A DNA stretch of 64,000 nt, taken from Cytophagaceae bacterium (GTDB taxonomy: Bacteria > Bacteroidota > Bacteroidia > Cytophagales > Flexibacteraceae). Below, in pieces: positions 1-10,124 of this stretch (positions within the stretch are counted from its first letter, which is position 1; every line of letters begins with the position of its first letter). The DNA is taken from NCBI GenBank assembly GCA_027485575.1, contig JAIXQU010000088.1, positions 1-64,000 on the forward strand, written 5' to 3'. A program made the position numbers and the translations under genes. The notes beneath the pieces were generated by a model. The model ran no database searches. It was given only the letters and a program-made list of their open reading frames with translations, and was not told the DNA's origin.

Positions 1-216
1 AATTGCTATTTTCATATCGTAAAAAGTCGAGCTTCAAATAAAGAGATTTTACCCTAATATTGCCGAAAATAAAAATCATCGACTTCCAATAATTTGAAAT
101 TGATTATCGTGAAAAAAAGGTAAATAAATTCAGTCCATATTAGTCGAAATAAAAATAACGCTATTGTTTTAAGCACCCAATCTCAAAATTATTTCAACAA
201 ATTATTAATTCAGAAA

Positions 217-1170
217 ATGAAGGAAAAAAAGTATTTCACTTGTTCAATTTGCAAAAAATCGGATTATTTCCCTGTTTATGAAGTAAAAGAAAGAATGCTA
301 GGCACTCTAGCCCCTTTTGATTACTCTAGTTGCTCATTCTGTGGGACTTTGGAATTAATGACTCCCCCAAAGGATATTAGTGAATATTATCCAGATAACT
401 ATTACTCCTACAAGAAGATTGAACCAAAAGATTTTGACAAACACACTATGGCAAACTTTGCCAGAAGATTATTAATCACTCATAGATTAGGCTCATTCTC
501 ACTTATAGGAAGTGTCGTGTCATCATTGTATCCCAACTATATGTCTTGGATTATAAAGGATTACTTCAACCTTAATAATTCCATTTTAGATATAGGTTGT
601 GGAGCTGGTGCTTTTTTAATCGCAATGGCAAATGCAGGATTTTCAAATCTACACGGTATTGACTTATACAATAATGAAAATATTCATTACAAAAATGGAG
701 TTTCTATATTAAAAAAAGATTTATTTCAAGAAACCAAAAAGTACAAAACAATAATGCTCCATCATTCCTTTGAACACATGGATAACCCAGAATTAACATT
801 AAACCATCTTCGAAAATGTCTGGACGATGACGGAACTATTTTAATACGAGTTCCAATAGCAGACTCCTACGCATGGAAAGAATATCAAGAAAATTGGGTA
901 CAGATTGATTCGCCAAGGCATTACTTTTTACATACAGTTTCGGGCATGAAAATATTAACTGAAAGATGCGGATTAAGAATTGATAAAATTATTTATGATT
1001 CTTTCAGCTTGCAATACTGGGGAAGTGAACTGTATAAAGCTGGTAAAACTTTGAAAGAAGGTCCAAGTCAATTTCCAGGTCATCAAATCAAAAAATGGGA
1101 TTTACAAGCCGCTAACAATAATAATAACCAAGACGGAGATCAAGCATGCTTTTATATTAAACTAATATGA
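217..1170 (+). CDS. class I SAM-dependent methyltransferase with N-terminal Cys-rich (CxxC) region
   Basis: SAM motif I LDIGCGAGAFLIAMANAGFSNLHGIDL; HHSFEHMDNP motif; N-terminal CSICKKSD...CSFCG zinc-binding-like cysteines. Confidence 0.85.
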   Translation: MKEKKYFTCSICKKSDYFPVYEVKERMLGTLAPFDYSSCSFCGTLELMTPPKDISEYYPDNYYSYKKIEPKDFDKHTMANFARRLLITHRLGSFSLIGSVVSSLYPNYMSWIIKDYFNLNNSILDIGCGAGAFLIAMANAGFSNLHGIDLYNNENIHYKNGVSILKKDLFQETKKYKTIMLHHSFEHMDNPELTLNHLRKCLDDDGTILIRVPIADSYAWKEYQENWVQIDSPRHYFLHTVSGMKILTERCGLRIDKIIYDSFSLQYWGSELYKAGKTLKEGPSQFPGHQIKKWDLQAANNNNNQDGDQACFYIKLI

Positions 1171-1254
1171 ATAAAATCAATCTTGTAATACTGTCTACAT
1201 ACTTTAGAAAAAGGATAACACGTAATCAATATTCTTCCCTAGACTAGATAATAA

Positions 1255-2655
1255 ATGATAAATAAATTAGTTACCCAAAAAATGAAGATAAAGTTAAATA
1301 TTGAGAGCTTAATAGAAAATAAGGAAACAATACTCATCCTCTTATCAATAATCCTATTAAATCAATTTAGTACTATAGCATATATAATATTAATTTTCTT
1401 TCTACTAACTATAACGAATTTCAGAAATCTTAAAATAGAAAATATATCATACTTCTACATATTCCTATCAGCTTTATCAATATTGCAACTATTTTTATTG
1501 AGATTAAACATAATTAATATATTAATTTCTACAGTTTTTAACTGTACCTTAATAATAATTATAACAGCTATAAAATCAATAAAGTCATTGGATCAGAGTT
1601 TAGAGAGAATTATTAAGTACCTATTTATAATTAATTTTGTAATAAGCATAAGCCAATTAGTTATAATTTGGTCAAGCAATAATTTTACATTTCCTTACTG
1701 GATAGAAAATTCAAGTGAATATGGAATGTCAACAGGAGATAATATTAAAGGAATATTTAACTACACATCATACTATAACGCTATTTTTAATGTTATTCTA
1801 TTAATATATTTTAAAGAAATTAAGAGTTATAGATTTCAATATTTATCATTATTTTTAGTAGGGATATGTACAAGTAATTTAGCTAGTTTTATGACGATAA
1901 TAATTTTGGTTATAAATATTTTTAAGGACAATTATAAAATAAGCATAATTGGTATTATTATATTTGGACTCGCAACAGTAATTTTTTCGATGAAAAATAT
2001 TGAGTATGTTGAACAAACAGTTAGTAATTTATCTTTTAATAGAACAGATGTAGATAATAAATCACTCGAAAATACTAAGCCAACTAAATTTCCCAACCAA
2101 ACCCATAACTCTGAAAGATTTAATGCGCCTAAACCATTAAATGAGGGTTTAAAATCAATGATATCTGAACAAATTCGAGGAGGAAACTCAAAGTTATATT
2201 CATTAAAATATAACTTTAATACTTGGTCAAAATCCATTTGGAACATAATAATGGGTTATGGACCAGGAAATTTTTCATCGAAACTTGCATTTAGAGCAAG
2301 CGGAAACAAGGAATTTGGCAACTATCCAACACGACAACATAAAACTACAGAAGAATTCAAAAATGGTGATTTACGAATTTATAACACAATAAAGAGTATG
2401 GACAATTCATTTCATTCGATTAGACTATATCCATTTTCTGGGTTCACTATGCTAATCGGTGAATTTGGAATATTTGGACTATTAGCCTTCTTTTACTTCA
2501 TTATTATTAAATACTTTGATGTGAAAAACATAATTAACTATTGCAATCAGTACCTCTTGATCCTTGTTATATTTTCATTATTCGAGTATACCTTCGAAAC
2601 AATACCATTAATGGTGGTTTTTAGCATATTACTTAACAAAAATAACTATGAGTGA
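1255..2655 (+). CDS. polytopic membrane protein, O-antigen polymerase (Wzy)-like
   Basis: Multiple TM segments; GYGPGNFSS...SFHSIRLYPFSGFTMLIGEFGIFGLLAFF resembles the Wzy/ligase loop; glycosyltransferase neighbours. Confidence 0.7.
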   Translation: MINKLVTQKMKIKLNIESLIENKETILILLSIILLNQFSTIAYIILIFFLLTITNFRNLKIENISYFYIFLSALSILQLFLLRLNIINILISTVFNCTLIIIITAIKSIKSLDQSLERIIKYLFIINFVISISQLVIIWSSNNFTFPYWIENSSEYGMSTGDNIKGIFNYTSYYNAIFNVILLIYFKEIKSYRFQYLSLFLVGICTSNLASFMTIIILVINIFKDNYKISIIGIIIFGLATVIFSMKNIEYVEQTVSNLSFNRTDVDNKSLENTKPTKFPNQTHNSERFNAPKPLNEGLKSMISEQIRGGNSKLYSLKYNFNTWSKSIWNIIMGYGPGNFSSKLAFRASGNKEFGNYPTRQHKTTEEFKNGDLRIYNTIKSMDNSFHSIRLYPFSGFTMLIGEFGIFGLLAFFYFIIIKYFDVKNIINYCNQYLLILVIFSLFEYTFETIPLMVVFSILLNKNNYE

Positions 2656-3475
2656 AAATATATCTCTCAAGATAGGAATAGTCATAGTTCATTATTCAAA
2701 CGTTAAAAATACGGAAAATTGCATAGAACATGTAGTAAAACAAAGACAAATCAACATTCATATCGTAATTATTAATAATTCAATTTCAGATACTTTAGAA
2801 CGAATAATAGAAAAGTATAAGAATGTTAAAATAATAAGAACCACCAATAAAGGATTTTCTAGCGCTAATAATATTGGATTAGATTATTTACGAGAGCATA
2901 ATATAGATATAGTTTGGTTCCTTAATAATGATGCATTTCCAAAATCAGATGCAGGCTATGAACTAGCAAAACATTATACTGACAAATATATTTGGCTAGG
3001 AGGGTCGTTATTATATTCTGACAAAGAATTGACTACAATACAAGCCCAGTCAGGTATATGGAACATATACACATTTAATGGAAATGAGATTCCTAATATT
3101 GATAATCGAAAAAATTCAATTACAACACTAGTTTATCCTATAGGAGCTTCCTTTATGATTAATAAATTAGCCTTGGATAAAATTGGATGGGCATTAGATG
3201 AGAGTTACTTTCTATATTTTGAAGAGCTTGATCTTGTATGCACACTTAAAAAGCATGGCGAAATAAAAATAACCTTCTCGCCTGAATCAAAAGTTTATCA
3301 TATAGGTGGTGCTTCTGCTGGAAGTGGAAGTCAACACGATAAAAAAAGCAAACTTGCAAAGCTACATTTCGACAAGAGTAAAAGAATATTTTACGATAAA
3401 CATTTTCCGATTTTATACATTTTACTAATTATAATTGAGAGAATACGGTCTGCTAAGAATATATTTTTTGCCTAA
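2648..3475 (+). CDS. family 2 glycosyltransferase (rhamnosyltransferase-like)
   Basis: GT2 features: IVIVHYSNVKNTENCIEHV, NKGFSSANNIGLDYL, VWFLNNDAFP, ESYFLYFEELDLVCTLKKHG. Confidence 0.88.
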   Translation: MSENISLKIGIVIVHYSNVKNTENCIEHVVKQRQINIHIVIINNSISDTLERIIEKYKNVKIIRTTNKGFSSANNIGLDYLREHNIDIVWFLNNDAFPKSDAGYELAKHYTDKYIWLGGSLLYSDKELTTIQAQSGIWNIYTFNGNEIPNIDNRKNSITTLVYPIGASFMINKLALDKIGWALDESYFLYFEELDLVCTLKKHGEIKITFSPESKVYHIGGASAGSGSQHDKKSKLAKLHFDKSKRIFYDKHFPILYILLIIIERIRSAKNIFFA

Positions 3476-4547
3476 ACAGGCTATCAAGTGCGATAAGAAT
3501 TTTACCCCACGAAAAATTATCATTAGCATAGTTAATTGAATCATAAAACAAATTGAAATTTAAAAAACCCTCGTCGGTAATATTTTTCATGTGTGACAGC
3601 AATATTGTATCATCATCATACTCAAAAATACAGCCATACTTATAGTTAGCTGTAATATCAAAAACACAAGGAACATTTGAACTGATAATAAAACAACCAA
3701 ATGCTAATGCCTCAACCATAGAAACGTTAAACCCCTCATATAATGATGATGATAACAATACTTTTGACCTGGTATAATAAGATTGGAGACTCTTTCTATC
3801 TGATATTTCACCTATAAATCTAATTCTACTGCTAGTAGAACTCTCAGTGAAATTATATTTCAGATAGAAATCATAAAACTCAGGATTAATTGGTCCTACA
3901 AATTCTAATATCCAAGAAGAATTATTAGTACAAAAGAGGTCAAAAACTCGAATCAACTGTTGATGATTTTTTTCAGGTGCACCAATCCTACCTACTACCA
4001 AAAATATATTTTCCTGGTTAGTAAAAATTTCTCTATATTTTTCAGGCAAGACAGGCTCAAAACTAAAGCCATTTGGCACAAGTAAAAGGTCATTAAAAAC
4101 TCTTTGATTTTCCAAAATGTAGGATGATTCAACAGAAACAAAATCAACTTTATTAAGTAAATATTTATAAAATACAGAAAACCTGCGAGAAATAAAATAT
4201 TGATTTGCGTCGAGCTTTAAGTAAGAAATACCCTTGGAGTTACTTATAAAATGAGTTATTTTAAACAGTAATAATAGAAAGATATTTTTAACTTGTAAAT
4301 GATACATAATTAATATGTCATATCTGCGAAATTTAGATAAAATGTGAAGAACAGATCCTAAAAATAGTGATCCAAAAAAAGGTTGAATCTTTATAAAATT
4401 GATAGACGTTGAATCTACGGTATTAAAATTTTTTGAAAGTATGGATGAAGAATTATTCGTTCCTTTTGAGAAAAAAGACGAAATTTGACCGACATCTTTG
4501 TGCAGATGTATTTCATCAAATTGAGTAAAAATAGTAAGTATCCTCAC
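3453..4547 (-). CDS. family 4/1 glycosyltransferase
   Basis: VVGRIGAPEKNHQQLIRVF and SSSLYEGFNVSMVEALAFGCFIISSNVPCVFDI (E-x7-E GT4 motif). Confidence 0.85.
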   Translation of the reverse strand: MRILTIFTQFDEIHLHKDVGQISSFFSKGTNNSSSILSKNFNTVDSTSINFIKIQPFFGSLFLGSVLHILSKFRRYDILIMYHLQVKNIFLLLLFKITHFISNSKGISYLKLDANQYFISRRFSVFYKYLLNKVDFVSVESSYILENQRVFNDLLLVPNGFSFEPVLPEKYREIFTNQENIFLVVGRIGAPEKNHQQLIRVFDLFCTNNSSWILEFVGPINPEFYDFYLKYNFTESSTSSRIRFIGEISDRKSLQSYYTRSKVLLSSSLYEGFNVSMVEALAFGCFIISSNVPCVFDITANYKYGCIFEYDDDTILLSHMKNITDEGFLNFNLFYDSINYANDNFSWGKILIALDSLFRQKIYS

Positions 4548-5983
4548 TGGATATTCTTTAAAAGTTGCTTCAGATTAATTATTCTAATATGAAAATAAGT
4601 AATGGCTAGAAGTATAAAGCAGGAAAAATAGATAAGCGAAAAATAAAATTCAATTGGATAAATAAATAGAAGAACGCTTCCTAATAGATATATTATGTAT
4701 AGATATATTAATCTTACTGACATAATTTTAAAATAGATATTAGATACCTCAATAGTGCGTATTAAATATATAACGCTAACAGAATGTGAAACCAAAAAAC
4801 ATATAGGCAATGAATATATACCTATTAAGGGAAAAGTAGCAACTAAAATTGATAATTGAAAGAGTTGCGTTCCCAAAGAAATTAAACCGTAAAATTTTGG
4901 ACCCAAAAAGAAAAAAGTGAAGTATGATAGTAGAGTATAGTTGAATGAGACATAAATTTGATTACCATATAAAATTGCTAGTTTATGAATATGAGTAAGT
5001 GACTGTTTGCTTATAGCTGTCTTCCCAAAAATAATATCTAGGATAAATGGTCCTAGTACTGAAGCAATAGAAGAAATAATAAGTACCAGACCAGAAAAAA
5101 AAAGAATTTTATTAAAGTGTATAACTCGTCTTTGTTTATCATAAGTACCTATAATATCAGATATTACTGGGACATAATACGAAAGTAGTACTGATGTCAC
5201 TAAAGTAATACCAGTCTCTGAAAATTTCCTAGCATAATCTACATTACTCAAGGAACCATTGGTGCCATGTGACAAAAAATAATTTTGCACAACCACAAAA
5301 ATCTGTCCAACAAAGAAAGTATAATACAATGGCAAGACCCTTAAAAAATGAACTTTAAAATAGGTTATATCACAATTAAAAGGTTGGTTTTGAAGCCTAA
5401 CCACCAAGAAAAGAATCCATGCACCAACTAAAGTACAAATATTGGGGACTAGAAATGGAATAGTTACGAAAAAGGAATCATCAGTAATTGTGCCGGATAA
5501 CAACACAAAAACAGCTATAATTAAACCAGAAATATTCATAAAATCTAAAGCGTTATATTTCCGCCTTTGGTTAATTATAATTGCAAGAAAATTTATATTG
5601 ACACTCATAATGAAGTTCAGAAATAATATGACTAGAACTGAACCCCCGAAAAGTTTAGGTATTTTGAAAAAAAAGGTACTTAGTAAATTTAAAAATTGGT
5701 ATCGATTATAAAATAGTATTGTAAATAATAGACATGAGATAAAACTGAAAATACACAGAGAATATTTGATTATTAATAACTTAGAGTTTTCCAAACCGGA
5801 AATCTTTACTCTAGTATACTCCAAGATTGGACCCAGAAATAGGGTTTCGAAACTCAAGAAGAGAGAATACATTAAAACAAAAGAATCTCTCTCTCTAGAA
5901 TTTCCAAGTTTAGTTGCTACAAGATAAAGTAGGAAAAAGTTCAGCAAGATTTTAATACTTTTTAAACTTAACTGTAATAACAT
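4544..5983 (-). CDS. polysaccharide flippase-like (Wzx/MATE-MVF type) membrane protein
   Basis: About a dozen TM segments in 479 aa; start overlaps neighbouring glycosyltransferase genes; MVF/Wzx-like architecture. Confidence 0.7.
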   Translation of the reverse strand: MLLQLSLKSIKILLNFFLLYLVATKLGNSRERDSFVLMYSLFLSFETLFLGPILEYTRVKISGLENSKLLIIKYSLCIFSFISCLLFTILFYNRYQFLNLLSTFFFKIPKLFGGSVLVILFLNFIMSVNINFLAIIINQRRKYNALDFMNISGLIIAVFVLLSGTITDDSFFVTIPFLVPNICTLVGAWILFLVVRLQNQPFNCDITYFKVHFLRVLPLYYTFFVGQIFVVVQNYFLSHGTNGSLSNVDYARKFSETGITLVTSVLLSYYVPVISDIIGTYDKQRRVIHFNKILFFSGLVLIISSIASVLGPFILDIIFGKTAISKQSLTHIHKLAILYGNQIYVSFNYTLLSYFTFFFLGPKFYGLISLGTQLFQLSILVATFPLIGIYSLPICFLVSHSVSVIYLIRTIEVSNIYFKIMSVRLIYLYIIYLLGSVLLFIYPIEFYFSLIYFSCFILLAITYFHIRIINLKQLLKNIQ

Positions 5984-7060
5984 CTAAGTTAAACTTATTA
6001 GATTGGCAAATTTTTTAGCTGATGAAAGCCAGGATAGATCTTCAATATTTTTTCTAACTTCTTTGTCTTGGTAATTCGATGATTCATAGAAAAAGCGATT
6101 TATAGATTTAACAAGATCATTAGTGTCAGATGATTCAAAAAAAAAGATATTTTGATAATAGTCTCTGTAAAAAAGATTTGGCCTGAGATTTGATGCAAGT
6201 ATTGGTTTTCCAAATCGTATTACAGTTGTTAAGACTCCACTTTGAAAAATTTCTTTGTATGGAAGAACAACTAAATTTGACCGATTAATTAGGAATGACC
6301 TTTCATCATCTTTTATGAACCTAAGTAATTTAATGAGGCGAGGGCTATGGCTCTCATCCACAATCTTTGAATACTTACTCCACAAGTTTAGATCATCCTT
6401 ACCTGCAATTACTAGATAGAACGAATCATCAAGATAGTTAAATGCTTTAAGTAATAAATCTAATCCTTTGGCTTCTTTAAGCTGACCAAAAAATAGCAAA
6501 ATCTTTTTGCTTGATGGAATATTAATCCCTTCATTATAGAATATATCGATATTTTTTTCTCTACTGTTAAATGAAACTCCATGGGGGATTACATGTATAT
6601 TATTTCGGCATGTATATAGTTTCGTTAGAACTTCGCTAGAATAATCATTGTGAACAACAATTTGATTTGACGCATTTCTCAATATGTAATTAGCTATAAA
6701 TAATTTGTTTGTTCCTCTTAATGGTTTTGGGTCATGACATATCGATATTATTTTTACACCTAAAAAATTAGCAGTTTTATAATAAATATACTCTTTATAA
6801 CCAAAATTAAAAATGTGATATATCTGAATGTTTTCCTTTAAGTTCCTAGTCTTCAAGAAAATCATAAAATATCCAACAATATAGTAAAGTGGGTTAATGT
6901 ACTTTATGTCCAAAAAATTCTTAAAAACTTGAATAGAGCCATTAAAGTTTGAAAAAATTTTATTTTCATAGCCCAAAGAATTTAAAGTATTTGATAGGTT
7001 ACTACTATAATCATCCATGCCAGACTTGTTTCCTACTATATCTATTATTGAGATACTCAT
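5984..7060 (-). CDS. family 4 glycosyltransferase
   Basis: ISIIDIVGNKSGMDDYSSNLSNTL, ILLFFGQLKEAKGLDLLLKAF, VVLPYKEIFQSGVLTTVIRFGKPILAS. Confidence 0.85.
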   Translation of the reverse strand: MSISIIDIVGNKSGMDDYSSNLSNTLNSLGYENKIFSNFNGSIQVFKNFLDIKYINPLYYIVGYFMIFLKTRNLKENIQIYHIFNFGYKEYIYYKTANFLGVKIISICHDPKPLRGTNKLFIANYILRNASNQIVVHNDYSSEVLTKLYTCRNNIHVIPHGVSFNSREKNIDIFYNEGINIPSSKKILLFFGQLKEAKGLDLLLKAFNYLDDSFYLVIAGKDDLNLWSKYSKIVDESHSPRLIKLLRFIKDDERSFLINRSNLVVLPYKEIFQSGVLTTVIRFGKPILASNLRPNLFYRDYYQNIFFFESSDTNDLVKSINRFFYESSNYQDKEVRKNIEDLSWLSSAKKFANLISLT

Positions 7061-7321
7061 ATTATTGATATGTAGAAATACTAGAAGTTAAATATGAAAT
7101 CTTTATTCTACTTTTGAATAAAGTATAATTTAAGAGGGAGAAGCTATTAAAAAATTTGAAAATTAGAAAGATGTTAGTATTCAAAATTAGAAGGTTAAGA
7201 GGAAATTATTTTGAGAAATAAATTAGGGTGAAAATCAGAATTTACAGTGATAAGGTTATGTTATAAAATGATCGTGTTATCATTTTATAACATTTGCAAA
7301 TGATATAAGCTTCAAATTATT

Positions 7322-8653
7322 TTAGTTATTAGACCAACGATGACCATTACCATTGCTTGAAAAATTTATGTTGTAAATTAATAATGAGAAAAATACAAAA
7401 GGAATCAGACCTTTATTCCTCTCCAGAACACTTTCTGTTGTCATAGAAAAAATAAAAACCAAGGTTAAACAAGGGACTATCCAATCTCTCGAAAAGTAAA
7501 AATTTTGAAAAAGAAGAAAAAAGATGACAAGTAACATGCTTAGCCCTGGAATTCCGATTGTGGTCAAAGTCTGTATGAACTGATTATGAGTATTATAATT
7601 CCCTTCAGAGCCCATTAGAAACTTATTTTCAATATAGACTTTGTTTAGCTCACATTGGAAATCTCCGACTCCAACTCCAAAAAACTTATTCTTCTCCCAT
7701 AATTTTAATGAGTATTTCCATTTTTGAATTCTGAATGATCTTCCGCCCCACTTATTGCTTTTGTAATCGGTTTTTAATTCAATCATCTCTGAAAATCTAT
7801 TTTTATTAAGTCTGTTGATTGATATGGAAAAAATCGACAGCAAAAGTATAATTATGTATAAAAATATCAGAGTCAAAAATGTTTTATTCTGAATGGCAAT
7901 ATAAATTAATAAAACAAGTATGACTATCAGTAAGGTCATTATCTCGGTTCTTGAAGATAGAAAAATTACAAAAAAATAATGAAGAATTAAAATAAAAATT
8001 ATTAAATATTTTAACCATATATTTTTATTTTTTTCGGTTAGATTTTTAAAATCGTAGAGAATTAGAAAAAAAGAAATTATTGATATATATGACAAGTATA
8101 TTGGCTGAAATCCTACATGTCTTGATAAGTTATTATACGTAAAATATTCAATAATTAAATTTAAATTTGATTGCCCATCAATAGAAATAAATGAACTTAT
8201 TATGCATACGAGGATTGAAACCGTAACCGAAAAATAAAATGCTCTTAAGATATGAAATTTGATTGATAATATTCTTTCCCAATTGGTAAACAATAATGGG
8301 ATAAAAATACATCCAAGTTTTCTTTCAAAAACCTCCGAGTAAGCAATTTCAATATTTTCTGAATAAATTATACTCAATAAATATAAAGCATAGTAAAGTA
8401 AAATTGCTAATGATAGCTTGTTTTTGTATAAATTTCTAATATATTTGTAGTCACCAGATAAAAACCATAATATAACAGAAATACTAACACATAGAGTATT
8501 AAGTTTTGTTGGTAAAACTAGTGATGCCGAAACCAATAAAAGAGAGATATTAAATAATATGTCCTTTATTTTAGCATCAAAATATAGAGATCTATATCCT
8601 TTATATATTATATTCAATTTATCGTTAGTATTAAAAAAAATATTAAAATCCAT
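7322..8653 (-). CDS. O-antigen ligase family protein
   Basis: Polytopic; GVGVGDFQCELNKVY...GNYNTHNQFIQTLTTIGIPGLSMLLVIFF is the typical Wzy_C/WaaL loop. Confidence 0.82.
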   Translation of the reverse strand: MDFNIFFNTNDKLNIIYKGYRSLYFDAKIKDILFNISLLLVSASLVLPTKLNTLCVSISVILWFLSGDYKYIRNLYKNKLSLAILLYYALYLLSIIYSENIEIAYSEVFERKLGCIFIPLLFTNWERILSIKFHILRAFYFSVTVSILVCIISSFISIDGQSNLNLIIEYFTYNNLSRHVGFQPIYLSYISIISFFLILYDFKNLTEKNKNIWLKYLIIFILILHYFFVIFLSSRTEIMTLLIVILVLLIYIAIQNKTFLTLIFLYIIILLLSIFSISINRLNKNRFSEMIELKTDYKSNKWGGRSFRIQKWKYSLKLWEKNKFFGVGVGDFQCELNKVYIENKFLMGSEGNYNTHNQFIQTLTTIGIPGLSMLLVIFFLLFQNFYFSRDWIVPCLTLVFIFSMTTESVLERNKGLIPFVFFSLLIYNINFSSNGNGHRWSNN

Positions 8654-8837
8654 CGTCCCATATTCAAGATGTTCAGATATTTATCATCTAGAAATTTTTA
8701 TTCATAGTAGAAGGGTCGTAATCTTAACTATTATCCATTATATGAATTTTGATTTAACAGTGTATTTATTATAGGAGCATAAGAAATAGTTGATTAATTG
8801 GTTGGTACTTTCTGTTTTTATAATTTTACAATATGAG

Positions 8838-9780
8838 TTACAACCTCCAATTATTAATATTATCCACAAGCAAAGTAGGTGTATTCTTTAAAGAACCGGT
8901 CTCTCCATCAGTCTCGTCTTTTAAAATTCTTCTAAATTTTTTTCCTAACTTTGGTTTATCAACTTCGCTCAAAAATTGAATTTTGTTTTTTTTTGTTATC
9001 TTACTGATATATTCAAATACAGTTTCCAAAATTTCATTTCTTATTTGGGTTGAACTTAAAGTTTGATTATCTTCAATAATATGTTGAAAAGTAATCTGAT
9101 TTTTTTTAACATGTTGATAACCTACTATGCCATTTTCGGTTAATTTTCTATTTTGGTTGATGGCTTTTTGAACTTCTTTCTTGCCAAATCTATTTCCGGG
9201 TACATTGAAAACACCATCTTCCACCATACCGATGATTTGGCACTTGCTGCTTTTTTCCTGTTGTTTATCATCACCTTTGAGATACAAGTTTTTATAGGTT
9301 GAGAAATAAGTAGCATGGCATCGTTCATGGGCGCAGTTATTAAGCACTATTTTAGATGACTTTATGAATTTTATATACAAACATTCTTCTACTTCGTCGT
9401 ATTCATTTTTTTTTCTACTTGAGTTAATCAAAATGGGCTTATTAGTTGGCAATCGAAGCCCCGTATGGGTAGGATTTGTTTTTACAACGTCAGCCAAACT
9501 TGAAATCAATTTGCCTCTGGTTTTAGTTTGCGACCAAGTATTTACAAATGAGTACATCCTCTTCTCGACATGTTTTTGTACCATTGTCATTGTACCTTGT
9601 TAATGGGTTTATACCATTTATAACCAATCATTCGATGGGTTTCCAATCCCGATAAGGAATTCTTATTAGCTTCACTAATGTTGTGCAAAACATCCAATAG
9701 CGGATGGATAAATTGGAATTTTCCAACATGATCCCAGTTTGGATGCCTTACAAATTCTTTCATTTTTATCGCTCAAATTT
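8838..9780 (-). pseudogene. acs: acetyl-CoA synthetase C-terminal remnant (copy 1); contains a surviving 250-codon ORF at 8838..9590
   Basis: Minus strand: NTWSQTKTRGKLISSL (cf. DTWWQTETGG), HERCHATYFSTYKNLYLKGDD (cf. HERF..TYFSTFKNMYFSGDG), IIGMVEDGVFNVPGNRFGKKEVQKAI (cf. ITGRVDDVxNVSGHRxGTAEIExAL), FRRILKDETDGETGSLKNTPTLL (cf. MRRILRKIAxGDTSNLGDTSTL). Upstream PINKVQ*QWYKN (cf. PINxEAWxWY) has a stop and a frame change. Confidence 0.8.
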
Positions 9781-10124
9781 TAAACCTCTTTTTTTAAAAA
9801 AGTATTTAAGGTGGATTTATTTCTCCCAAACTACTTCCAATTGAATTGCAATCAGTTTTAAGGTTTGAAGGCAACTGACTTTCTATTTTAAACTTTCGAA
9901 TAGTCGACTAGAATTAATTTTAATTCTTTTGACTCAAAATTAAACCCTTTTTCCGGTCAGCCCAAATTATTGAAGATTTTAATCAATTAAATAAAAAGAT
10001 TTTTTTAAATATTAAAATTGCAAATTTTTATTTTCTAACAAAAGACAAAGCAAAATTTACTTTTTTTATAATGCAACACAATTACAACTTTTTAGCCACA
10101 AATTTATTTCAATAATTCCACCCG

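Noticed and set aside
9364-9603. 79-aa + strand ORF
   Set aside because: Antisense to acs remnant copy 1, no recognisable protein features of its own.
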